A stretch of 34,822 bases of DNA from Caryophanon tenue (GTDB taxonomy: Bacteria; Bacillota; Bacilli; Bacillales_A; Planococcaceae). This document shows positions 7,925 to 16,778 of the stretch, in pieces. Position numbers and translations under genes: made by a program. The stretch covers positions 1 through 34,822 of the forward strand of contig NZ_MASJ01000015.1 of assembly GCF_001700315.1 (NCBI RefSeq), in the 5' to 3' direction. The first letter of the stretch is position 1, and each line of letters opens with the position of its first letter. Under the pieces are notes generated by a model. The model saw nothing but the letters and a program-made list of their open reading frames with translations, was not told the DNA's origin and ran no database searches.

Positions 7925-7958
7925 GGGCGCTTCTCTGTAAGCGACCTCGTTCTTTTTT
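7925..7958 (+). terminator. Weak terminator after the PfpI-like gene
   Basis: GGCGCTT pairs imperfectly with AAGCGACC (one bulge) before a TTCTTTTTT tail. It is the only terminator-like structure before the glmS promoter. Confidence 0.45.
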
Positions 7959-8102
7959 ATAGTAATTTTATGGTAAAAGATAGCGGGTGAATGGCGTTGT
8001 ATCAGGGATTTACACCATTTTTCACGAAAGTCAACGAAGCATCTTTTTATGCACATAACGCAGCAATGTAAGTGTTTACATAGCTTTTTTTGACAAGTTT
8101 AT

Positions 8103-8131
8103 TTGACGCGACCCGTAATATTATGTATGAT
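8103..8131 (+). promoter_or_regulatory. Sigma-A promoter of glmS
   Basis: TTGACG at 8103-8108, a 17-base spacer and TATGAT at 8126-8131. Transcription would start near 8138, leaving a leader of about 340 bases that contains the ribozyme. Confidence 0.75.
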
Positions 8132-8211
8132 GTAGATGTTTGTTGCTAAAAGATGTAAGATGTCTTTTACTGACAAAGTACAAGGAGGATAGAGACAAAA
8201 AATCGGAAAAC

Positions 8212-8390
8212 AGTTATAGCGCCAGAGCTAAGGAAATCGGACGACACATAAACCTTAGCTGACGAGGTGGAGGAGTATCGAAATATTCGGCGGATGCCTC
8301 CCGACTAAGCCAAGTCGCAAAAAGTCTCATGCAAATCGTGCAAGCAATTGTGCGGACAAACATGTTACGACGGCACAAATTAAAAATAAA
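8212..8390 (+). ncRNA. glmS self-cleaving ribozyme
   Basis: Glucosamine-6-phosphate-activated ribozyme that cuts its own mRNA and so lowers GlmS synthesis when the product is plentiful. The conserved start A-GCGCC puts the cleavage site between 8218 and 8219. P1 is formed by AGCTAAGG (8226-8233) with CCTTAGCT. The conserved core TGACGAGGTGGAGG, then TATCGAAATATTCGGCGG, then ATGCCTCCCGACT spans about 8260-8306. Downstream, TTGTGC with GCACAA can form a peripheral helix. The 3' limit is approximate. Confidence 0.95.
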
Positions 8391-8478
8391 ATGTGACACC
8401 TCGACTTTTTACGGTTAAAAAGGCGTTTCTTTCGTGATGCTAGAAACAGAGCGGTCACCACTTTGGAGGATTTTAATT

Positions 8479-10281
8479 ATGTGTGGAATTGTAGGATATA
8501 TTGGTGAATTGGATGCAAAAGAAATTTTATTAAAAGGTCTTGAGAAGTTAGAGTACCGCGGTTACGATTCGGCAGGTATCGCAGTACGTAACGACGAAGG
8601 CATTACAGTATTTAAAGAAAAAGGACGTATTGCAGATTTACGTTCAGCAGTAGATAACGAGGTAAAAGCGCCAGTAGGGATTGGACATACACGTTGGGCA
8701 ACACACGGTGTACCAAACCGTTTAAACGCACATCCACATCAAAGTGCATCAGGACGTTTCACGTTAGTGCATAACGGGGTTATCGAAAACTATCACTTAT
8801 TACAAAAAGCGTATTTAAAAGGGATTCAAGTCGCTTCAGATACAGATACAGAAATCATCGTGCAGTTAGTTGATTTATTCGTATCAGAGGGCTTAACGAC
8901 AGAAGAGGCATTCCGTAAAACACTTAGCTTATTACATGGTTCTTACGCATTAGCTTTACTCGATAGCGAAGCGGCAGACATCATTTATGTGGCGAAAAAC
9001 AAATCACCATTACTTGTTGGGGTAGCGGACGACTTTAACGTTATCGCTTCTGACGCAATGGCGATGCTACAAGTGACGAACCAATTTGTTGAGCTACATG
9101 ATAAAGAGGTTGTACTTGTGCGCAAAAACGGCGTAACGATCACGAACCTTGAAGGTACAGTAATTGAGCGTGCACCTTACACAGCAGAGCTTGATGCAAG
9201 TGATATTGAAAAGGGCACATACCCACACTATATGTTAAAAGAAATGGATGAGCAGCCAGCAGTAATGCGTAAAATCATCCAAGCATATGCAAATGAAGCG
9301 GGCGAACTAGAGATTGAAGCGGATATTTTAGAAGCGCTTCAACAAGCAGACCGTTTATATATTATCGCAGCAGGTACGAGCTACCATGCTGGTTTAGTCG
9401 GCAAACAATACTTCGAAAAGATTGCACAAATTCCAGTAGAAGTTCACATTTCTTCAGAGTTCGGCTACAATATGCCATTATTATCGGAGAAGCCATTATT
9501 TATCTTTATTTCACAATCAGGTGAAACTGCTGACAGTCGCCAAGTATTAGTGAAAATTAAAGAAATGGGCCATAAAGCATTAACAGTAACGAACGTAGCA
9601 GGTTCTACACTTTCTCGTGAATCAGACTACACATTATTATTACATGCAGGTCCAGAAATTGCCGTTGCTTCAACAAAAGCTTATGTGGCACAAATTGCTG
9701 TACTAGCAGTTGCGGCATACGTAACAGCACAGGCAAAAGGCATCGCTGTTGACTTCGACTTAAAGCAGGAGCTAGCAATCGTTGCCAACAATATTCAAGC
9801 TGTAATTGAACGCAAAGCAGACCTTGAGCAAATTGCTGAGGACTTCTTAAAAATCGCACGTAACGCATTCTTTATCGGTCGTAATGTTGACTTCTACGTA
9901 TCACTAGAAGGTGCATTAAAGCTAAAAGAAATTTCATACATTCAAGCGGAAGGTTTTGCAGGTGGAGAATTAAAACACGGCACAATCGCACTAATTGAAG
10001 AAGGTACACCAGTGTTTGCACTTGTTTCACAAAAAGACGTAGCCTTAAATATTCGCGGTAATGTGAAAGAAGTAACAGCACGTGGCGCAAATGCATGTAT
10101 CATCTCAATGGAGGGCATGGCTGAGGACGATGACACATTCATCTTACCAGCAACACACCCATTATTAACACCGCTTGTAACAGTTGTACCGTTACAATTA
10201 ATTAGCTACTACGCTGCATTACACCGCCGCTGTGACGTGGACAAACCACGTAACTTAGCGAAATCGGTGACGGTGGAGTAG
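8479..10281 (+). CDS. glmS: Glutamine-fructose-6-phosphate aminotransferase GlmS
   Basis: Makes glucosamine-6-phosphate from fructose-6-phosphate and glutamine, the entry step to amino sugars for peptidoglycan. The start is the ATG at 8479: the nucleophile Cys must follow Met directly (MCGIVGYIG), and tttggagg lies about 9 bases upstream. In-frame codons back to 8434 are leader. The glutaminase domain covers about residues 1-235, including RGYDSAGIA and GHTRWATHG. Two SIS isomerase domains follow, at about 285-415 ([18 protein letters not shown]) and 455-600. The end is [13 protein letters not shown]. At 600 residues it has the B. subtilis length. Expression is set by the upstream ribozyme. 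Confidence 0.98.
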   Translation: MCGIVGYIGELDAKEILLKGLEKLEYRGYDSAGIAVRNDEGITVFKEKGRIADLRSAVDNEVKAPVGIGHTRWATHGVPNRLNAHPHQSASGRFTLVHNGVIENYHLLQKAYLKGIQVASDTDTEIIVQLVDLFVSEGLTTEEAFRKTLSLLHGSYALALLDSEAADIIYVAKNKSPLLVGVADDFNVIASDAMAMLQVTNQFVELHDKEVVLVRKNGVTITNLEGTVIERAPYTAELDASDIEKGTYPHYMLKEMDEQPAVMRKIIQAYANEAGELEIEADILEALQQADRLYIIAAGTSYHAGLVGKQYFEKIAQIPVEVHISSEFGYNMPLLSEKPLFIFISQSGETADSRQVLVKIKEMGHKALTVTNVAGSTLSRESDYTLLLHAGPEIAVASTKAYVAQIAVLAVAAYVTAQAKGIAVDFDLKQELAIVANNIQAVIERKADLEQIAEDFLKIARNAFFIGRNVDFYVSLEGALKLKEISYIQAEGFAGGELKHGTIALIEEGTPVFALVSQKDVALNIRGNVKEVTARGANACIISMEGMAEDDDTFILPATHPLLTPLVTVVPLQLISYYAALHRRCDVDKPRNLAKSVTVE

Positions 10282-10298
10282 GGAGAATATAAATAAGA

Positions 10299-10343
10299 GG
10301 GATGCACCAAAAGTTATCGTAAACTTTTGGTGCATCCCTTTTC
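10299..10343 (+). terminator. Strong terminator after glmS
   Basis: A perfect 17-bp stem (GGGATGCACCAAAAGTT with its complement at 10322-10338) and a 6-nt loop are followed by TTTTC. It lies between convergent genes. The opposite strand has only a weak T-rich tail (TCTTATTT), so termination of the minus-strand gene here is possible but less certain. Confidence 0.92.
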
Positions 10344-10360
10344 AAATTTATTATACCGTT

Positions 10361-13300
10361 TTATTCGGGAATAAATCGATATTGTTCAGCTTGCTTCAAT
10401 GTTTGAGTGCCTGAGTAATTTCTTAATTGTTCATCTACATATAAAACATATTCTGTAGATAATCTATAATCATCAACAGGTGTTATCATGAGCTGACGAC
10501 GATCTTCTGATGCAGTAATGTTAGTCGCTATCGTATTGCCGTCTTCATCTACAAGGTAAGGGAGATTTTCTGTAAGTGACGCTTGCACAGCATCAGAGAA
10601 TGTCACTGTCAGTGATGATGACTCGCTCAAGGATTTATAATGCTTTGGTAACTTTTCAAACTCACCTGTTAATTTATTAGGGTTTACGATGTTTGTATCA
10701 ACGAAAAAACTTTGCGTATTGGCTCGAGAAGGTACACGAGCTAATTTTATGCTATCTCTAGGTATATAAATAGTCGCTTGACCGGATATATTGAGTAAAG
10801 GTTCAATTACTAATTTATTTTGCTGAATGGATATAGTTGAGTCAATTGTGTTACCATGTTCATCTTGGAGCGTAATGGATTCTAAGTTAGATTGCTCAGA
10901 TAATGCTTGATTGAATGTAAGTATAATCGGTTCTTTTGATTGTAATTCATTTGCATGGTCTACGACTTCTAATGGTAAATAATCACTGCTATATTTAATC
11001 TTCTCTTGTGTCTCTTTTTTGTGACCAAATGCCGTTTCATATACAATCTTGTAACGGATAAAATCAATCGGCTCTACAGATTCCATTTTTAGCATCCAGT
11101 AATTATTATTTTTCTCTAAATCTATTTCTTGTTCTGTACCATTATCAATAGTATAAATTAATTTTGCATTATTAACTGGATATTTAGAGTTATAAAATGC
11201 GAATTTGAAAAAGGTTTCATAATTACCAATATGTATTTGAGATTCATATTCATTGATAATCGGATTCTCAAAAAGTATTTCATGATTTATTGTATCAATA
11301 TGTTTGTCACCAACAAAAATCTCGCTATTAAATAGTAACATACCAGGTTCTAGATAATTGAATATGAGCTCAAATTCACCAGTTCTAGGATTATAGTAAC
11401 GAGGTAAGGTTTTCGTTGTGGAAGAAGCGGATTTATAGGAAAATTGAGTTAGGAATGTAATTTCATCAGGATCGATTGCTTCAAATTTATCTTTTAATAT
11501 TCCATTCACTTTTAATTGAGCATCATCTTGTGTAATCGTGACATCACTTAACTTTGGTGTCAATTCATTGTAAGCTAAAATATATTGACCAGCTAAACTT
11601 GTTTCAATTGTCACACTGTTTTCTTGTAAATTAACTTGGGCATTTGGAACTTTAACATAAATAACTTTTTCTTCGTCCCAACGGTAAATTGCTAAATTTT
11701 CTTCAGCATTTGTTAATCCGGCCCCAGTCAATGCCTCATCGGTATAGTTAATTGTCAGTGGAACAGTCGTATCACCTAAATTAGAAATTGTTTGGTTATG
11801 TTCATCTGTAAATGTTAGGAAAAAAACATCACTTAATATTATTACATCTCCTTCTTCACTTTTAAAAGAGCGTAGAGATTCGGGTAACATTTTGCTAAGC
11901 TCGACTTTAATACGTTTAGTCGTTTCTAGCGTGTTGTCTTTTATTTCTGTATAAGCTGTTGTAACGGCTTCGTTTACAAAGCCTCTAACATTCTCTGCTA
12001 GCTCAACACTGTTTTTAAATAAATCTTTCATTTCTCCAACTAAAATATCGCCAAGTACATTTAATGCAGATGTTATGTCGTGTTGCTGATTTTCAATCAC
12101 ATCATCATACGTATAGACCGCTGTTAATTTGGTTCCTTGATTAGGTGAGAAAACGCCTTCTTCAGAAATATACTCGACGCTTGACGAACCTGCTAAATTA
12201 AATCCTAAATCTATTTTTAATCCGAGCCCTACTCCTACTGAGACAGGTAGTTCAAAATCATTTTTTACGATTTTTGATTCTTCATAACGAATTGGCGTAG
12301 TAGTCTCGCTTAAAAATTGATCCAGTTTATCCATAGGTGTGAAAAATAAATCAATTTGCTGTTGTTGCGCTTTTTGAATAGCGGTTAATGCTTGTGTTTG
12401 TTCAATTGCGTCTTCTTCCATAATATATTTTTTCTTCGTAATGCTTTCGCTCTCAATATCCTTTAATAAAGCCCCATTTAAGTCTAATTCGCTGAAATAA
12501 GCATATGAATAACCAGTTAGTTTATCTTTTTTATACAGCATTTCTTCTTCTGCTTCGATGACATTGGATTCACCAACAGTATCTAGCTCACCAGCGATAT
12601 TTAAGTTAGATGCTATATCATGATTTACGTCTTTTGAATAGCCACCGACAACAGTAAGTGCGGATTTATCTATGCTACTAGAGAACTGACTTAATACTGT
12701 TTTTTCAGTTGGTGAATCAAATGTTGTTTTTAACAATGAACTAGAATGGGCAGCGTTTTGTAAAGCAGCGGCATTTACATTAAGACCAGCTAAATTTGTT
12801 TGAAGAGCTAACAAATTAGCGCCAGCTTGCCAGTCTAGTCGATTTTGATAAAAAGTCTTTATTTTATAAGAAGTATGTTCTTCAAGTAGTGTTTCTATTT
12901 TATTCAGCATTGTTACAATAACGAGGTTTTCTCGAAGTTGAGGTGCTTGTAGTAGAGCTGAAGATAATAATTGATAATAAAAATAAAGGGCATTCTCTAA
13001 TGTATGTTTGTTAGTATCATTGAACTCTGAGAATACTAAATTTGTGCCGATTGTATTTTGAATATTACCATTAAGATTACCACTTAAAAGATCGAATGAT
13101 AAAGTTTTATCAATTTCTGTTTGTAGCCCTGCAAAAGTATTGACGCCAGCTTTAAAACTTTGACCTAATTCTAAAAGTAAGTCGTATTTATTCGCATTCA
13201 CTAAATACTTCATTGAAAAATAACTTTCTGCTCCAAGTATAAAACCAGCACTAGCGCCCGCTTGTAAACCGGTATCATTCCCAATTTGTATATTTCCTCC

Positions 13301-14569
13301 TACACCTGCACCCAATCCACCTTCGATTGCGAGTAAGCCCATCCACTCTTGTTCGAATGAACGATCTCGCATTTCAATTGGGAAAGATATTGTATCGATA
13401 TTATTCTGGTCAAATATGATATCAATTTTAGTTGCGCTCATATTTGTTAAAGGAGGAGTTATTATTTGAATTTCACCTTTATCGTTTGACTGCACCGTTT
13501 TTTTAATACCATTAATTTCGTAATCGACTTGTAAATTTTTTAATAGCTCTCCGTCGCTGTTTTGTAATTTATATATACGAATTGCTGAGCCACCCTTCAT
13601 AACGCTTGACGCTAATGTTTCAGCTGGGTACACCGGCTCTATATGAATCGACCGATCAATATGTACTGCACTCATCCACGACAGTATATTATTAAGTAAC
13701 TGACTTGGATCTCTGTTATAGTAATGATTATTATTGAAAATATCTTCGTCCCCAAATACGACTACGCGGCCTTTTCCAAATTCAGATGAAGCGAGTATTG
13801 CTAAAGGTCCTGCTAAGTCATAATTGTCTTTTTCATATCGCCATCTGCCCTCCCAAACACTCCAGGATGAACGTGTTTCTAAATAGCTTGCAGAGGAACT
13901 TGTTGCAAGTGATAGTGCTGGTGGGCTAACGTTTAATGCTGTTCCATAACCTAACCATGTATCTGTTACACCATTCGTAATTGGATGCTCTTTAAAGTCA
14001 TTTATAACGGGGGCAGCAAAGTTTTCAGCAAAATTCTCAGCATATTGTGAGCCATCTATAACAATTCCCTTTAAAAATTCAATACCGAAAACAGTAGTGA
14101 GTGCATTCAGTTTAATAACATTTTCATAATCGCCTTCGACAAATAAATTCCCTAAAATAAAAAGTGAGCCACCTTCTGCTACGTAATTTTGAAAATTTTC
14201 TAGTGTAGCTGTAGTGAAATTAGTAAATGATGATGTTGTGATAATAATGATATCATGTTTTCTCAACTCTCTATTTGTCAAAGAAGTGCCTGATATTTGA
14301 TTCACGTCAAAACCGTTATCAAGTAAATGTTGATTAAGGTTTCTATATTCATTTTCAATACTATTATGTGCTGATTTATTGTTAATAAATAGCACCTTTT
14401 TTGCTGAGTCTGTCTGTTGTAAAGTACGTACAATATCAGCCTCTATATTATTACTATTTTTAAGATTCCAATCAGGACTCAGTCTATCAGCGAATGTTGG
14501 CAAGGCGAAACTCGTCATAGTTGTGATAGTTGCTGCAGAACACATATACAGTTTGTGTTTAAATTTCAT
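10361..14569 (-). CDS. Large secreted protein with N-terminal GATase-like and C-terminal Big_5-type domains
   Basis: A 1402-residue protein of unknown function. A signal peptide covers residues 1-27 (cleavage after LPTFA). Residues about 58-300 resemble the DUF4350/GATase-like fold: KKVLFINN at the start, the strand EGGSLFILGN, and FGKGRVVVFGDEDIFNN at the end. A short Ig-like segment may follow, at about 315-400. The middle has two glycine-rich alternating stretches, near 415-455 (GGLGAGVGGNIQIG, GASAGFILGAES) and near 775-800 (SVGVGLGLKIDLGFNLAG), separated by long helical sequence. Two Big_5 (SbsA-like) Ig domains lie at about 1195-1290 and 1303-1400. There is no LPXTG motif, SLH domain or C-terminal membrane anchor, so I infer release or non-covalent wall attachment. 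A weak ribosome binding site, aaaggaat, lies about 12 bases before the ATG. It is a single gene facing glmS. Confidence 0.85.
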   Translation of the reverse strand: MKFKHKLYMCSAATITTMTSFALPTFADRLSPDWNLKNSNNIEADIVRTLQQTDSAKKVLFINNKSAHNSIENEYRNLNQHLLDNGFDVNQISGTSLTNRELRKHDIIIITTSSFTNFTTATLENFQNYVAEGGSLFILGNLFVEGDYENVIKLNALTTVFGIEFLKGIVIDGSQYAENFAENFAAPVINDFKEHPITNGVTDTWLGYGTALNVSPPALSLATSSSASYLETRSSWSVWEGRWRYEKDNYDLAGPLAILASSEFGKGRVVVFGDEDIFNNNHYYNRDPSQLLNNILSWMSAVHIDRSIHIEPVYPAETLASSVMKGGSAIRIYKLQNSDGELLKNLQVDYEINGIKKTVQSNDKGEIQIITPPLTNMSATKIDIIFDQNNIDTISFPIEMRDRSFEQEWMGLLAIEGGLGAGVGGNIQIGNDTGLQAGASAGFILGAESYFSMKYLVNANKYDLLLELGQSFKAGVNTFAGLQTEIDKTLSFDLLSGNLNGNIQNTIGTNLVFSEFNDTNKHTLENALYFYYQLLSSALLQAPQLRENLVIVTMLNKIETLLEEHTSYKIKTFYQNRLDWQAGANLLALQTNLAGLNVNAAALQNAAHSSSLLKTTFDSPTEKTVLSQFSSSIDKSALTVVGGYSKDVNHDIASNLNIAGELDTVGESNVIEAEEEMLYKKDKLTGYSYAYFSELDLNGALLKDIESESITKKKYIMEEDAIEQTQALTAIQKAQQQQIDLFFTPMDKLDQFLSETTTPIRYEESKIVKNDFELPVSVGVGLGLKIDLGFNLAGSSSVEYISEEGVFSPNQGTKLTAVYTYDDVIENQQHDITSALNVLGDILVGEMKDLFKNSVELAENVRGFVNEAVTTAYTEIKDNTLETTKRIKVELSKMLPESLRSFKSEEGDVIILSDVFFLTFTDEHNQTISNLGDTTVPLTINYTDEALTGAGLTNAEENLAIYRWDEEKVIYVKVPNAQVNLQENSVTIETSLAGQYILAYNELTPKLSDVTITQDDAQLKVNGILKDKFEAIDPDEITFLTQFSYKSASSTTKTLPRYYNPRTGEFELIFNYLEPGMLLFNSEIFVGDKHIDTINHEILFENPIINEYESQIHIGNYETFFKFAFYNSKYPVNNAKLIYTIDNGTEQEIDLEKNNNYWMLKMESVEPIDFIRYKIVYETAFGHKKETQEKIKYSSDYLPLEVVDHANELQSKEPIILTFNQALSEQSNLESITLQDEHGNTIDSTISIQQNKLVIEPLLNISGQATIYIPRDSIKLARVPSRANTQSFFVDTNIVNPNKLTGEFEKLPKHYKSLSESSSLTVTFSDAVQASLTENLPYLVDEDGNTIATNITASEDRRQLMITPVDDYRLSTEYVLYVDEQLRNYSGTQTLKQAEQYRFIPE

Positions 14570-14887
14570 AAGTTTATCAAATTCCTTTTGCTTTCAATAT
14601 GTACTATTTCGATGTAATTATAAAAATCAGATTCCATATAATACTAACGTAAAAAAATTTTTTTTGTCGTTTTTAGAGATTAAGTAGGAAAAAGACCAAA
14701 AAAAGAGAATTTATTAATCATAATTTCTTATAAAAAAACAAAAATTTACTATAAATCTTATTCTTTATCCCAGATGTAGTGTTTAAAGCAACATATCCAC
14801 GTAGTACACGGTTATTTTTTACTTTAAAATATAAAACTATAGGAAGGCTGTCATCTATGAAAACTAAATTAACAAGGAGTGTGCACT
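14570..14887. other. A+T-rich divergent intergenic region
   Basis: Holds the upstream regions of the large secreted-protein gene (minus strand) and of the GNAT gene (plus strand). On the minus strand a TATTAT is possible near 14640, but without a good -35. On the plus strand I see no convincing promoter. The only other content is a 17-codon ORF overlapping the GNAT start. Confidence 0.5.
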
Positions 14888-14910
14888 ATGGAAGTTCAAT
14901 CAATCTTTAA
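14857..14910 (+). CDS. Possible 17-residue leader ORF overlapping the GNAT start
   Basis: ATG at 14857 reads MKTKLTRSVHYGSSINL then TAA at 14908-14910, in a different frame from the acetyltransferase that begins at 14888. An aggaagg sequence ending about 10 bases upstream could serve it. Its AGG AGT codons double as the downstream gene's ribosome binding site. It may be a coupling or leader peptide, or chance. Confidence 0.25.
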   Translation: MKTKLTRSVHYGSSINL

Positions 14911-15463
14911 ATATTTACCCGAACTTGAAACGGAGCGACTACTGCTACGCAAAATTACAGCTGGTGATGCGGCGGCAATTTATGCGTACGGCTCAGACGC
15001 GGAAGTAGCGAAGTATGTGATGTGGGATCGTCACGAAACGTTAGCAGATTCGGAAGGGTTCGTGCAATTTGTGTTGCAGAAATACGCGATGGGTGACGTA
15101 GCTCCGTGGGGTATTGTGTATAAAGAAACTGGCGCACTCATTGGTACAATTGATTTTGTATCATGGCAACCAGCACAGCGCGTTGCGGAAATTGGTTATG
15201 TCGTGTCGCGTGATTATTGGGGACAGGGCATTGTGACAGAAGCGGCGGCAAAGCTTGTGGAGTTCGGCTTTACGCAGATGGATGTCGTGCGTATTCAAGC
15301 GCGTTGCTTCGCACAAAATATTGGCTCAGCACGTGTGATGGAGAAAGTCGGTATGTCATATGAAGGGACAATGCGTCAAAGTATATTTTCAAAAGGGGCG
15401 CATCAAGATGTTAAAATGTATGCGATTTTGCGAGATGATTATGAAGAGCGTGGCGGAAAATGA
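14888..15463 (+). CDS. GNAT acetyltransferase, RimJ/RimL type
   Basis: A 191-residue acetyl-CoA-dependent N-acetyltransferase (Acetyltransf_3 group) that probably modifies a protein N-terminus or a small amine; the substrate cannot be read from the sequence. The family opening LETERLLLRKITAGDA lies at about 12-27, the strand GALIGTIDFVSW in the middle, and the acetyl-CoA loop region YWGQGIVTEAA at about 111-121. The following helix and strand contain RIQARCFAQNIGSARVMEKV. I choose the ATG at 14888 because caaggagt lies 8-10 bases before it. The next gene, an S51 peptidase relic, starts in an ATGA overlap at 15460. Confidence 0.88.
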   Translation: MEVQSIFKYLPELETERLLLRKITAGDAAAIYAYGSDAEVAKYVMWDRHETLADSEGFVQFVLQKYAMGDVAPWGIVYKETGALIGTIDFVSWQPAQRVAEIGYVVSRDYWGQGIVTEAAAKLVEFGFTQMDVVRIQARCFAQNIGSARVMEKVGMSYEGTMRQSIFSKGAHQDVKMYAILRDDYEERGGK

Positions 15464-16114
15464 CGGTCTATTATTACTTAGGGTGGTTTACAGAAAGCTT
15501 TTCACCACGTTTAGCGCTAAGCACTCCAAACGGATATTACCGACCGTCAAACACTCGTTCAAATTAGTGCGATGCCGACAGAAGAAGGGCTTATTGGTGA
15601 AGTAGAGCGTAGTTGGCTAACAGCAATTGATATTGAGTTTCATGATATACATACAATCGATGAGTATACGACCATTGAGCAAGCACACTATTTAATCGGA
15701 AAAGCTTCAGTCATTTTACTGACAGGTGGCGATACACGTTGGCAATGGCAGCTCGTAGAACGTCTTCAACTACGACAAATATTGTTACAAAGTGAAGCAG
15801 TAATTATAGGGGCAAGTGCAGGGGCGATTAATATGTCAGCAACATGGATTTGTTCACCGACATTTGGCTACGATGTAACGGGAACAACGGTTTATAAAGG
15901 GCTTGGTTTGTCGCCATTTGCGATGTTATCACATTTTGATTTAGAAAATCGTTTTACACAAGTAGCGCAAGCATTAACAGCATTAGCTCAACAATATCAG
16001 GTGTATGTATCGAACAAAAACTGTGCAATTCGTGTTGAAAAAGAACGTCATGATTATTTCGGCATTATTTATGAAATGACGCAGCAAGGGCTTGTATTAC
16101 GAAATAATACATAG
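15460..16114 (+). pseudogene. Frameshifted S51-family peptidase (dipeptidase E-like)
   Basis: The original gene starts at the ATG at 15460 in an ATGA overlap with the GNAT gene and reads MTVYYYLGWFTESFSPRLA before hitting TAG at 15565. The rest continues in the +1 frame: from 15521 it reads ALQTDITDRQTLVQISAMPT and on to 16114. Removing one base near 15520 joins both parts into a protein of normal length and order. The second part holds the family motifs VILLTGGDTRW and the serine nucleophile elbow IIGASAGAINMS. The ATG at 15572 is inside the gene and has no ribosome binding site. Either a real one-base insertion or a sequencing error. S51 enzymes cleave Asp-X dipeptides or related substrates. 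Confidence 0.82.
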
Positions 16115-16116
16115 TA

Positions 16117-16153
16117 AAAAGCTTGTACGAGCGAAACTCGTGCAAGCTTTTTT
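16117..16153 (+). terminator. Terminator after the S51 relic
   Basis: AAAAGCTTGTACGAG pairs with CTCGTGCAAGCTTTT (one G-T pair) around CGAAA, then TTTTTTC. Read from the other strand the stem is also followed by T-rich sequence (TTTTTACTATG), so it may stop the convergent small gene too. Confidence 0.88.
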
Positions 16154-16156
16154 CAT

Positions 16157-16416
16157 TTAATAATCATCATTAAAATAATCGCGTACTTGTTGGTCCATGC
16201 GTAAAAACTGCATAACGTTGCTATGGGGATAGCCATGTGAGCGTGTTTTATCGCTACACCAATAGCAAGAACAATGTACTTTTCCTTTAGCATAGCGTCC
16301 TGGTTTATCTGGAATCCAGTCGTATTTTTTATGGCGATTTTCGTTTTGCGCTGAATAACGCGCTGGCGTTGGTGTCGGGCATAGGCACGACTACGGTTTT
16401 TGTGATGTGGCTTCAT
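16157..16416 (-). pseudogene. Frameshifted small CxC-containing protein
   Basis: The start at 16416 has a good aaggag site and reads MKPHHKNRSRAYARHQRQRV then IQRKTKIAIK. In that frame the rest is a poor hydrophobic tail. After a run of six A (complement of 16325-16330) the -1 frame instead reads YDWIPDKPGRYAKGKVHCSC, then YWCSDKTRSHGYPHSN, and ends at TAA near 16157. The GKVHCSC block with nearby cysteines is typical of a family of small uncharacterised basic proteins in Firmicutes, perhaps metal- or nucleic-acid-binding. So one A seems to be missing, or a -1 slip at A-AAA-AAT makes the full product of about 86 residues. The function is unknown. Confidence 0.7.
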
Positions 16417-16426
16417 AAGCTAACAC

Positions 16427-16488
16427 TCCTTAGAGATTCCTCTAGCCTGTAGGTGAATGTTCTAAGGATGTGTGGTCACACCTACAGG
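16427..16488 (-). promoter_or_regulatory. Candidate pseudoknot that could mask the ribosome binding site
   Basis: In minus-strand RNA a 10-bp hairpin (CCTGTAGGTG with CACCTACAGG; 16488-16479 and 16455-16446) has a 23-nt loop containing TCCTTAGA. That octamer is the exact complement of TCTAAGGA (16434-16427), which includes the Shine-Dalgarno of the small CxC gene. A rival 5-bp hairpin, TAGAG-GAAT-CTCTA (16444-16431), uses part of the same bases. The pairing is seen in the sequence; regulation is inference. Confidence 0.4.
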
Positions 16489-16570
16489 TAGAGTATGTTA
16501 GTTATGAAGAATGGTGTTTGGTGCATACAATCATTCTCCGCTTCGTTCTATTTTTATTTAGTATAGCGAA

Positions 16571-16630
16571 TTATGGTGTCACTGTCATTTCATTGGCAAT
16601 TTTGACGATATCATCGATTGTTAGCTGCAT
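16571..16630 (-). CDS. Possible 19-residue small protein
   Basis: ATG at 16630 (minus strand) reads MQLTIDDIVKIANEMTVTP and stops at TAA. A strong taggagg site lies 7-8 bases upstream and a TATAGT box further up could be a -10. The peptide looks like the N-terminal helix of a longer protein, and no continuation is open in the other frames. It may be a true small protein or the stub of a lost gene. The rest of 16417-16835 holds the candidate RNA structure, this ORF and the phnF promoter region. Confidence 0.4.
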   Translation of the reverse strand: MQLTIDDIVKIANEMTVTP

Positions 16631-16778
16631 ATTGTCCGCCTCCTATGTTTACTATAGCGAGTAAATGGTGCGGAAATCGCGTAAATGCATCAAAGCTTTT
16701 ACATAATGTTTAAGTTGTCTTTACAAAGGTACGTAAAGGTTAATGTAGCAAGTTTTGTGCGTGTTTTGAACATGCTTT

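Noticed and set aside
8434-8478. N-terminal extension of glmS by 15 codons
   Set aside because: GlmS needs Cys directly after the initiator Met, which only the ATG at 8479 provides.
14379-14687. Plus-strand ORF of 102 codons
   Set aside because: Antisense to the signal-peptide end of the large secreted protein; no binding site, low-complexity A+T-rich translation.
16153-16320. Hydrophobic C-terminal tail of the small minus-strand ORF as a membrane protein
   Set aside because: It exists only in the shifted frame; the -1 frame gives the conserved cysteine motif and a better protein.
10361-16630. Genomic island or prophage
   Set aside because: The region has an odd large gene and broken genes, but no integrase, transposase, attachment repeats or phage genes.
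16470-16664. Plus-strand ORF of 64 codons with hydrophobic stretch
   Set aside because: No ribosome binding site, and it is antisense to the 19-codon ORF and starts inside the candidate RNA structure.
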